Below, piece after piece: positions 1-4,951 of a stretch of DNA of 5,310 bases. The DNA comes from Pseudomonadota bacterium. GTDB taxonomy: Bacteria; Pseudomonadota; Alphaproteobacteria; Rhizobiales; Rhizobiaceae. Numbering within the stretch: position 1 is the stretch's first letter; each line of letters begins with the position of its first letter. The position numbers and the translations under genes are program-made. The notes under the pieces are model-generated. The model did no database searches. It had not been told where the DNA came from and worked only from the letters and a program-made list of their open reading frames with translations. The stretch covers positions 1 through 5,310 of the forward strand of contig JAEXXS010000216.1 of assembly GCA_023451915.1 (NCBI GenBank). Direction: 5' to 3'.

Positions 1-420
1 GCCGAGCATGATCGAAAGCCCGGTGCATTTGGCGGAAATCAGTCCATTGCCCGGTTTGGTGGAACGCAGAATATAGGTCGTGAAGGATTTGGGGTCGGCA
101 TAGCGCACGGTGATCAGGCGCGAGCCGTGCAGAATGAACGTCACTGGCGCCAGTTCGCGATGGTCTAGATCGACGGCGTGGAGAATGGGCACGGTGAGAT
201 ATTGCGCGCCGTTTTCCATGTAGAAGCGGCTCGATTCCTCGATTTCCGTCATGTCTTCGCGCGTGGGGATGGAAATGCCGGTCCACGCTTCAACGATGTG
301 ATCTTCACTGACGCCGGGTGTGGAAAGATCGATCCAGATCACGCTGTCCGGCAAAGGTGTGCCCGGTTCGACTTCCATTTTCTCGAGATGGTCACCGGAA
401 AGGCTGTAGAGCGTGATCAT
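1..420 (-). CDS. corA: CorA-family magnesium/divalent-metal transporter, N-terminal part (cut by window edge)
   Basis: CorA proteins are pentameric inner-membrane channels that take up Mg2+ (some members Co2+, Ni2+ or Zn2+); the N-terminal cytoplasmic domain senses the ion. The 140 codons visible encode that domain only. Residues 53-67 (TREDMTEIEESSRFY) are the typical CorA signature region, followed by the strand-rich stretch around 93-107 (VTFILHGSRLITVRY), which is also typical. The transmembrane helices and the GMN selectivity loop lie beyond the left edge and cannot be checked. The ATG at 420-418 is preferred: an AGGTG-like Shine-Dalgarno sits about 6 bases upstream, and the only in-frame alternative is a TTG at 453, just after a TAA. 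The gene is divergent from the GntR operon. Family assignment is firm; the ion transported is inferred. Confidence 0.9.
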   Translation of the reverse strand, partial: MITLYSLSGDHLEKMEVEPGTPLPDSVIWIDLSTPGVSEDHIVEAWTGISIPTREDMTEIEESSRFYMENGAQYLTVPILHAVDLDHRELAPVTFILHGSRLITVRYADPKSFTTYILRSTKPGNGLISAKCTGLSIMLG

Positions 421-444
421 GCTGGCACCTGCTGGCTGCGAATG

Positions 445-472
445 AAAATACAATCTGCGCGAAAATTGTTAG
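445..472 (-). promoter_or_regulatory. Candidate sigma70-type promoter for the CorA-family gene
   Basis: Read on the minus strand, a CTAACA -35-like box (472-467) is followed after 16 bases by TATTTT (450-445), each matching four of six consensus positions. Transcription would start near 438 and leave a leader of roughly 18 bases, enough for the AGGTG ribosome site. The surrounding 421-500 stretch is AT-rich compared with the genes. It was found by eye only, and other weak pairings exist in the same stretch. Confidence 0.3.
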
Positions 473-554
473 AGCATTTTGAAGTTAAATGAAAATATCC
501 GGTCGAACACAAGTGCGGGATTAGCACGGGACTGTGACAAGATAATCGCGCTTG

Positions 555-583
555 TTGACAGGTGCGACAGGCTTCGCTAATTC
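555..583 (+). promoter_or_regulatory. Candidate promoter of the GntR-MFS operon
   Basis: A perfect TTGACA -35 hexamer (555-560) is followed by a 17-base spacer and a weak -10 (TAATTC, 578-583). Transcription would begin near 590, about 25 bases before the ATG at 615. This placement argues against the upstream TTG (552) and probably against the ATG at 597 as translation starts. The -10 is poor, which fits a promoter that is regulated, but it lowers confidence. Confidence 0.4.
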
Positions 584-603
584 ATCAAGTCATCCGATGA
601 ATT
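579..603. promoter_or_regulatory. Perfect inverted repeat, candidate operator for the GntR regulator
   Basis: AATTCATC (579-586) and GATGAATT (596-603) are exact reverse complements separated by nine bases. The repeat overlaps the candidate -10 and start of transcription and ends 11 bases before the ATG at 615. GntR/FCD proteins bind as dimers to palindromes and very often repress their own operon, so this is the natural operator candidate. A weaker ACAAG/CTTGT pair, also with nine bases between arms, lies at 537-555 and touches the -35. As RNA the repeat could also form a hairpin. Confidence 0.45.
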
Positions 604-614
604 TGGCAAGCTTT

Positions 615-1292
615 ATGAAAACCGTTTCACGCAAAAGCCTGACGGAAGCGGCGACGCAATCCATTCGTTCCGAAATCACCTCGGGGCGCTGGGCTGTGGG
701 CGAGCAATTGCCGAACGAAGCTCAGCTTTCGGCGCGACTTGGTGTCAGCCGCGGCACGGTGCGCGAGGCCGTTCGGGCGCTTGTGGCGCAGGGCATGCTG
801 GAAACGCGGCAGGGCTCCGGCACTTATGTTCGCTCGAAGACCGACACGGCGCGCAGCCTCAACCGCATACGCCATACGAGCCTGCGCGACCGGCTGGAAA
901 TGCGTGCGGCGCTGGAAGTGGAGGCCGCGCGGCTTGCCGCGCAGCGCATCACGCCGCAGACGATTGCGCATCTGGAAGCCATGCTGGCATCGCGCGGTCT
1001 GCGCGAGGAGACCGACCGGACGACATTTGTTGAACGCGATTTTGCGTTTCATGAAGCCATTGCCGCCGCCTCCGGCAATGATGCGCTGATTGAGGTCTAT
1101 GGCTTTTTTTCCGCATCGATCCGCGAATCCATCGAAGCCACGATCGATGGCGAACTGCCGGAACCGGATTTTGAAGCGCATCGCCAGATCGTTGCAGCGA
1201 TCGCCACCGGCGACCCGGACAAGGCCAGCGCGACGGTTCGTCGTTTTATGGCGCCCCTGATTGAAGAACTGGAAAGGTTGCTCGCATCATGA
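615..1292 (+). CDS. GntR-family transcriptional regulator, FCD (FadR) subfamily
   Basis: This is a dimeric DNA-binding regulator responding to a small-molecule ligand, often a carboxylic acid. With the ATG at 615 the protein has 225 residues, the usual size. A winged helix-turn-helix spans about residues 9-72, with recognition-helix region LGVSRGTVREAVRAL (42-56) and wing RQGSGTYV (65-72). The all-helical FCD domain follows from about 84 to 219. Asp132 and His136 (RDFAFH) and His179 (EAHRQIV) match three usual metal ligands; the fourth, a His in the last helix, seems to be Phe201. Upstream starts exist at 597 (ATG) and 552 (TTG); none has a good ribosome site, and 615 is chosen because the promoter and palindrome fall before it. 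The stop overlaps the MFS start by four bases, so the two are translationally coupled, and the transporter is the likely target. The ligand is unknown. Confidence 0.93.
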   Translation: MKTVSRKSLTEAATQSIRSEITSGRWAVGEQLPNEAQLSARLGVSRGTVREAVRALVAQGMLETRQGSGTYVRSKTDTARSLNRIRHTSLRDRLEMRAALEVEAARLAAQRITPQTIAHLEAMLASRGLREETDRTTFVERDFAFHEAIAAASGNDALIEVYGFFSASIRESIEATIDGELPEPDFEAHRQIVAAIATGDPDKASATVRRFMAPLIEELERLLAS

Positions 1293-2596
1293 GCCGCATC
1301 AATGGCGTGCCCCCCGCAGCACGGGACGAGTACACCCTGTCATCGCAGCCGGAACAACTGGTTGATGCCGAAGCGGACAGCGTGCCGCCGCCCTCGGTAC
1401 CGCAAATGCCGAGCAAGGCGTCGCGCATCCTGCTTGGACTGAGCCTCGTGCTGATTGCCGCCAATCTGCGTCCGGTCTTTTCCAGCGTTTCCGTGCTTTT
1501 GCCGGAAATCATCGAGGGCACCGGCATGTCGTCGCTGGCCGCAGGCGTGCTGACGACTTTGCCGGTCGTCTGCCTTGGCGCATTCGCGCCCTTTGCGCCG
1601 CGTCTCGCGCAGCGGTTCGGCGCCGAGCGCGTGCTGCTGGCTGTTCTGGTTGTACTGACGATCGGCACGGGGCTGCGCGGTATCGGGTCTTTCTGGTCGC
1701 TTTATATGGGCGCAACCCTTGCCGGTGCGGCGATTGCCATGGGCAATGTGCTGCTGCCGGGTGTGGTGAAGCGCGATTTCCCGAAAACCGCCGCGATCAT
1801 GACCGGGCTTTACACGATGGCGCTTTGCGGCGGTGCTGCGTCTGCAGCGGGCTTCACTATCCCGATCAAGAACATGCTTGGCGGCTCGTGGAATCTCGCT
1901 CTGGCGTTCTGGGCCATTCCGGCTGCGCTGGTTCTGGTGCTGTGGCTGCCGCAGGCGCTGCGCAGCAAGCACAATGTCGCGCATTCAGGCTTCCGCGTCG
2001 TTGGTCTGTGGAAAGACGCACTTGCCTGGCAGGTAACGCTCTTCATGGGGCTGCAATCGTCGACGGCCTATATCGTGTTCGGTTGGCTGGCGCCGATCCT
2101 GCGTGAGCGGGGGATGAGCCCGGCTGCGGCGGGCGGTCTGGTGTCGTTTTCGATCATGGCGCAGGTCGTGACCTGCCTGCTGATCCCGTCGATTGCGGTG
2201 CGCCAGAAAAGCCAGAGCTTTATCAATGTCTTTCTCTGCGCCTGCGCATCGCTTGCGCTGATCGGTTTTCTCTATCTGCCGCAATGGAGCTTCTGGATAC
2301 TGGCTATCATTCAGGGCATCGGGCAGGGCGGGCTGATTGCCGCTGCAATGATGGTGATCGTGCTGCGCTCGCCGGATTCGCACACGGCGGCGCATCTTTC
2401 GGGAATGGCGCAATGTGTCGGCTATATTCTCGCGGCGGTAGGCCCGCTGGTCGTCGGTATGATTCACAGCGCCACGGGAAGCTTTGCCGCAAGCGGTCTG
2501 TTCTTCGCGGTGCTGGGATTGGGCGCTGCCATTAATGGCTGGCTGTCCGGACGCGCCCGCCATGTCGGGGCGAGAACCATACACAAGGACGCATAG
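1289..2596 (+). CDS. MFS transporter, CynX/NimT family
   Basis: This is an inner-membrane major facilitator superfamily protein of 435 residues. The family includes E. coli CynX (linked to cyanate) and NimT (2-nitroimidazole export); the substrate here cannot be read from sequence. Twelve hydrophobic segments are visible at roughly 46-70, 82-102, 114-130, 136-158, 168-190, 200-221, 247-266, 280-302, 311-330, 334-358, 367-391 and 397-419. The first carries the family's typical AANLRP...LLPEI pattern (57-74). Before it lies a hydrophilic, proline- and acid-rich tail of about 45 residues, longer than usual; a start at Met40 (base 1406) would remove most of it but has no ribosome site. The ATG at 1289 is preferred because it overlaps the regulator's stop (ATGA) and has GGAAAGG at 1271-1277. 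The TAG stop is formed by the first bases of the following palindromic repeat. Confidence 0.93.
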   Translation: MSRINGVPPAARDEYTLSSQPEQLVDAEADSVPPPSVPQMPSKASRILLGLSLVLIAANLRPVFSSVSVLLPEIIEGTGMSSLAAGVLTTLPVVCLGAFAPFAPRLAQRFGAERVLLAVLVVLTIGTGLRGIGSFWSLYMGATLAGAAIAMGNVLLPGVVKRDFPKTAAIMTGLYTMALCGGAASAAGFTIPIKNMLGGSWNLALAFWAIPAALVLVLWLPQALRSKHNVAHSGFRVVGLWKDALAWQVTLFMGLQSSTAYIVFGWLAPILRERGMSPAAAGGLVSFSIMAQVVTCLLIPSIAVRQKSQSFINVFLCACASLALIGFLYLPQWSFWILAIIQGIGQGGLIAAAMMVIVLRSPDSHTAAHLSGMAQCVGYILAAVGPLVVGMIHSATGSFAASGLFFAVLGLGAAINGWLSGRARHVGARTIHKDA

Positions 2597-2696
2597 AGCG
2601 CATCCCGAAAAGTGTGAAACGGTTTTCGGGAAAGATGCGCGTTAAAACAAAGAATTAGAGCGCCGATCTGATCCAATCAGATCGAAACGCGCTCTA
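2594..2696. repeat. Bipartite palindromic intergenic repeat resembling Brucella Bru-RS
   Basis: The element has two hairpin modules, each opening with TAGAGCGC (2594-2601 and 2656-2663), and it ends in the reverse complement GCGCTCTA (2689-2696). Module 1 pairs GCGCAT (2598-2603) with ATGCGC (2635-2640) and CCCGAAAA (2604-2611) with TTTTCGGG (2623-2630), around an 11-base loop. Module 2 pairs TAGAGCGC with GCGCTCTA and CGATCTGAT (2664-2672) with ATCAGATCG (2676-2684), around a three-base loop. Both modules have a four-base A-rich bulge on the 3' side (2631-2634 and 2685-2688). Length and sequence style match the Bru-RS elements described in Brucella, which serve as insertion sites for IS711; the identity is from memory. 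No transposase is present, so it is not autonomous. It overlaps the MFS stop codon. Confidence 0.8.
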
Positions 2697-2699
2697 AAC

Positions 2700-2729
2700 A
2701 AAAACCCCGGCCATCGAGCCGGGGTTTTT
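2700..2729. terminator. Bidirectional rho-independent terminator
   Basis: CCCCGGC (2705-2711) pairs with GCCGGGG (2718-2724) around the six-base loop CATCGA. Five As before (2700-2704) and five Ts after (2725-2729) extend the stem and provide a U-tract in both directions. It sits between two convergent genes, 104 bases after the MFS stop and 20 bases past the stop of the leftward small gene, so it can end both transcripts. Confidence 0.9.
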
Positions 2730-2748
2730 CGTTGCGAAATCGAGGTGC

Positions 2749-3111
2749 TCAGATGAACTGGCCGAGACCGGGGATCGAGCCGATCACCGCGTCAACCGGC
2801 GCGTCGCCAGCCTTTTCCTTGGCGAAACGGATGGTTTCCTTGGCAACGCCAGAAATCTCACCCATGCCGAGGCCAGCGCCCATGAGCTGCGAGCCGAGGC
2901 CCATTACGCCGCCCATCAGGTTGGACAGGAAACCGCCGCCCTTCACCTGTGCAACGGCTTCGGCAGCACCGGGGATCGCGGCCAGAAGCTGCTGAACCTG
3001 ATCCGCCGGACCTTCTTTCTGAAGGAATGCGAGGATCATGCCGACAGACTTTTCCGCCGTCGCGGCATCAATGCCGACATTCGAGGTGATGCGTGCGATC
3101 AGTTCTTCCAT
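2749..3111 (-). CDS. Small Gly/Met-rich protein, DUF2267/DUF2780-like
   Basis: This is a 120-residue protein of unknown function. The N-terminal half (about 1-56) looks helical and amphipathic (ELIARITSNVG, then AEKSVGMILAFLQKEG), as in small DUF2267 or DUF2780 proteins; I cannot decide between these families by eye. A glycine- and methionine-rich hydrophobic stretch follows (about 58-86, starting GGGFLSNLMGGVMG), then a charged helix (KETIRFAKEKAG) and a short hydrophobic end (IPGLGQFI). There is no signal peptide. The glycine-spaced stretch could pack against itself or a membrane, but that is inference. The start is supported by GGGAGAG five bases upstream of the ATG. It is divergent from the HerA-like gene and convergent with the MFS gene, so it appears monocistronic. 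Confidence 0.85.
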   Translation of the reverse strand: MEELIARITSNVGIDAATAEKSVGMILAFLQKEGPADQVQQLLAAIPGAAEAVAQVKGGGFLSNLMGGVMGLGSQLMGAGLGMGEISGVAKETIRFAKEKAGDAPVDAVIGSIPGLGQFI

Positions 3112-3130
3112 GGAAACTCTCCCAAAAATC

Positions 3131-3144
3131 TTACGTTTACGTAA
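3131..3144. promoter_or_regulatory. Short perfect palindrome at the start of the small gene's transcript
   Basis: TTACGT (3131-3136) and ACGTAA (3139-3144) are exact reverse complements separated by TT. The site overlaps the candidate -10 of the leftward gene and lies just past it, where a repressor would act. No regulator can be named for this motif. Confidence 0.35.
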
Positions 3145-3170
3145 TATGCATTCTCGCTATCGCTTTGCAA
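3141..3170 (-). promoter_or_regulatory. Candidate promoter of the small Gly/Met-rich gene
   Basis: On the minus strand TTGCAA (3170-3165, four of six consensus) is followed after 18 bases by TATTAC (3146-3141, four of six). The start of transcription would fall near 3134, giving a leader of about 22 bases that contains the GGGAGAG ribosome site. Confidence 0.45.
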
Positions 3171-3254
3171 GCATGCTCGGATCAAAAATATAGGGAATTT
3201 TTCAGCTGTTTTGACGACAAAAGCGGTTCTCACTGTAGAGCATGGGCTTTATCG

Positions 3255-3283
3255 TTGTCGCGTGACGGGACGGCGGCTATATC
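3255..3283 (+). promoter_or_regulatory. Candidate promoter of the HerA-like ATPase gene
   Basis: TTGTCG (3255-3260) and TATATC (3278-3283) are 17 bases apart, each matching four of six consensus positions, and would start transcription near 3290, about 47 bases before the ATG. A second possibility is TTGACG (3211-3216) with a poor -10 TGTAGA (3234-3239). Either placement lies downstream of, or over, the TTG at 3211, so the long version of the reading frame is unlikely to be translated from its first codon. Confidence 0.4.
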
Positions 3284-3336
3284 TCACAGGAGTGCGGCTT
3301 TGGATATGCCGGTCGAAACGAGGAGCAAATCGCCTG

Positions 3337-4848
3337 ATGACTGCTGACGACGCAATTTTCCTTGGCGCAAGCCGCAAGCCGGACGATTCCTACCAGCAGC
3401 CGGAATATCTGGCGCTGAAATATGGCAACAGGCACGGTCTGGTCACCGGCGCGACGGGTACGGGCAAGACCGTAACCCTCCAGGTGCTGGCGGAAAGCTT
3501 TTCCGCCGCGGGCGTTCCGGTCTTCTGCGCCGATATCAAGGGCGATCTGTCGGGCATTGCCGCTGTGGGCGTGGCGAATGACGGCCTGAAAAAGCGGGCC
3601 GAGGAAATCAAGCTCGATCCTTATGAGCTGCGCGCGTCGCCCGTGATCTTCTGGGATATTTTCGGCGAGCAGGGACACCCGGTTCGCGCCACCATTTCGG
3701 AAATGGGGCCGCTGCTGCTATCGCGCCTGATGAACCTGACGGAAGCACAGGAAGGCGTGCTGAACATCGCATTCCGCCTCTCCGACGAAGAGGGGCTTCT
3801 GCTGCTCGATCTGAAGGATCTCCAGGCGATCCTCAAGGAAATGGCGGAACGTTCCTCCGAGCTTTCGGGAAAATACGGCAACGTCAACAAGGCGTCGGTC
3901 GGTGCGGTGCAGCGGTCTTTGCTGGTGCTGGAACAACAGGGCGGCGCGAAGTTCTTCGGCGAACCGGCCCTGACCATTGCCGATCTGATGCGCACTACGA
4001 CGGACGGGCGCGGCGTGGTCAGCGTGCTTGCCGCCGACAAGCTGATGATGAGCCCGCGCCTTTATTCGACGTTTCTGCTCTGGCTGATGTCGGAACTTTT
4101 CGAAGCGCTGCCGGAAGTGGGCGACCCGGACAAGCCAAGGCTCGTCTTCTTCTTCGACGAAGCGCATCTTCTATTCGATGAAGCGCCGAAAGCGCTGGTC
4201 GATCGCGTCGAACAGGTCGTTCGCCTCATCCGTTCCAAGGGCGTTGGCGTCTATTTCGTGACGCAGAACCCGCTCGACGTGCCGGAAACGGTTCTGGCAC
4301 AGCTCGGCAATCGTGTGCAGCATGCGCTGCGCGCCTATACGCCGCGCGAGACCAATGCGGTGAAAACCGCCGCCGATACATTCCGCCCCAATCCGGATTT
4401 CAAGACCTTCGACGCGATCACCAATCTGGCGACTGGCGAGGCGCTGGTCTCGACCTTGCAGGCCAAGGGCGTGCCGTCCATGGTGCAGCGCACGCTCATT
4501 CGCCCGCCTGCATCGCGCATCGGCCCGCTGACGCCGGAAGAACGCGCCAGGATCATCGCCGCAAGCCCGGTCTCCGGCCAGTACGATACGGTTGTTGATC
4601 GCGATTCCGCGTTCGAAATGCTGGCGCGCAAGGCGCAGAACGCAACGGTTGAGCAGCAGAAGAATAAGCAAGAGGAAGAAGGCGGCGGCGGTCTGCTGGG
4701 CGATCTCCTCGGCACGGCGCTTGGCACCGGCAAACGCTCCGGCCGTCAGACGGTCGCGGAAACGGCGATGAAGTCGGTCGTGCGTTCCGTCGGCAATTCG
4801 CTGGGTCGCGCCTTGGTGCGCGGCATTTTGGGGAGTTTCAAGAAGTAA
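3337..4848 (+). CDS. HerA-like P-loop ATPase, DUF853 (YjgR) family
   Basis: This is a HerA/FtsK-superfamily ATPase, predicted cytoplasmic and probably hexameric; the cellular role of this family is poorly defined. From the ATG at 3337 it has 503 residues, close to the roughly 500 of E. coli YjgR. It opens with a short lead-in and NRHGLVTGATGTGKTVTLQ, with Walker A GATGTGKT at 38-45. Next come FCADIKGDLSG (about 63-73), Walker B LVFFFDEAH (269-277) with catalytic Glu, a sensor-like TQNP (309-312), and LGNRVQHALRAYTP (323-336), whose arginines are candidates for the finger acting on the neighbouring subunit. A K/E/G-rich linker (about 440-470) leads to a basic tail (SVVRSVGNSLGRALVRGILG) typical of the family. 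Although the frame is open back to 3211 (TTG), the family-like N-terminus and AGGAG at 3321-3325 support 3337. No NurA, SIR2 or other HerA partner is beside it. Confidence 0.93.
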   Translation: MTADDAIFLGASRKPDDSYQQPEYLALKYGNRHGLVTGATGTGKTVTLQVLAESFSAAGVPVFCADIKGDLSGIAAVGVANDGLKKRAEEIKLDPYELRASPVIFWDIFGEQGHPVRATISEMGPLLLSRLMNLTEAQEGVLNIAFRLSDEEGLLLLDLKDLQAILKEMAERSSELSGKYGNVNKASVGAVQRSLLVLEQQGGAKFFGEPALTIADLMRTTTDGRGVVSVLAADKLMMSPRLYSTFLLWLMSELFEALPEVGDPDKPRLVFFFDEAHLLFDEAPKALVDRVEQVVRLIRSKGVGVYFVTQNPLDVPETVLAQLGNRVQHALRAYTPRETNAVKTAADTFRPNPDFKTFDAITNLATGEALVSTLQAKGVPSMVQRTLIRPPASRIGPLTPEERARIIAASPVSGQYDTVVDRDSAFEMLARKAQNATVEQQKNKQEEEGGGGLLGDLLGTALGTGKRSGRQTVAETAMKSVVRSVGNSLGRALVRGILGSFKK

Positions 4849-4875
4849 GGGAATAGGGGAGTAGGGGAATAAGGG
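4849..4875 (+). other. Predicted G-quadruplex motif after the HerA-like gene
   Basis: Four G-runs, at 4849-4851, 4856-4859, 4864-4867 and 4873-4875, are separated by loops of 4, 4 and 5 bases, which satisfies the usual G3+N1-7 rule. A fifth run (4889-4891) lies further on. The motif starts on the base after the stop codon and is in the sense strand, so it would be in the mRNA's 3' end. Confidence 0.55.
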
Positions 4876-4921
4876 AGTAAGTGAATAAGGGATAAGATTT
4901 TCAGGCGGCAAAAACATACTG

Positions 4922-4946
4922 CCCTATTCCCTTATTCCCCTATCCC
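4922..4946 (-). other. Predicted G-quadruplex motif after the L,D-transpeptidase gene
   Basis: On the minus strand there are G-runs at 4946-4944, 4940-4937, 4931-4929 and 4924-4922, with loops of 3, 5 and 4 bases. The first run begins five bases after the transpeptidase stop codon, in the sense strand. It mirrors the motif after the convergent gene. Confidence 0.55.
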
Positions 4947-4951
4947 TTAAC

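Larger units (their letters stand above)
4848..4950. repeat. Degenerate octamer repeat in inverted orientation, filling a convergent gap
   Basis: Left arm: five 8-base units of consensus RGGGARTA run from 4848 to 4887, followed by a seven-base AGGGATA (4888-4894). Right arm: on the minus strand from 4948, AGGGATA, GGGGAATA, AGGGAATA and the start of a further unit. The longest exact complement between arms is 15 bases (4862-4876 with 4928-4942), extendable by wobble and one mismatch to about 20 positions, around a loop of some 40 bases. The repeat begins at the ATPase stop codon and ends two bases before the transpeptidase stop. It could act as a bidirectional transcript end, though it has no U-tract. 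Eight-base tandem repeats are known variable loci in Brucella, but this motif is not one I recognise. Confidence 0.75.

Noticed and set aside
178..492. 104-codon plus-strand frame at the left end
   Set aside because: It is antisense to the CorA-family coding region, whose protein has clear family motifs; the plus-strand product resembles nothing I know.
466..500. AGAGCATTTTGA stretch as a decayed copy of the Bru-RS-like repeat
   Set aside because: Only the short TTAGAGC start resembles the element at 2594-2696; there is no palindromic partner.
1340..1984. 214-codon minus-strand frame across the MFS gene
   Set aside because: Its Arg/Gln/His-rich product with no recognisable motif is a typical shadow of a GC-rich gene on the other strand.
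3184..3202. AAAAAT/ATTTTT inverted repeat between the divergent genes
   Set aside because: A six-base A/T dyad in an AT-rich intergenic stretch is easily expected by chance and matches no terminator or operator pattern.
3211..3336. N-terminal extension of the HerA-like protein from TTG at 3211
   Set aside because: The extra 42 residues (Arg/Cys/Tyr-rich) do not look like the family, they overlap the best promoter candidate, and the ATG at 3337 has an AGGAG site and gives the usual family length.
3093..3347. 84-codon plus-strand frame spanning the divergent promoter region
   Set aside because: It would begin inside the small gene's coding end and cross both promoters without a ribosome site; only its last 15 codons have a possible start with a ribosome site, noted as a separate finding.
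3337..4848. HerA-type ATPase as part of an antiphage system (for example Sir2-HerA or NurA-HerA)
   Set aside because: The sequence matches the DUF853/YjgR branch, and no SIR2, nuclease or other partner gene is adjacent: neighbours are a small DUF protein and a cell-wall enzyme.
4171..4917. 248-codon minus-strand frame beginning in the octamer repeat
   Set aside because: It lies antisense over the strongly supported ATPase, and its repetitive proline/tyrosine/leucine start is only the translated repeat; the rest is Arg/Ala-rich, as expected of an antisense frame in GC-rich DNA.
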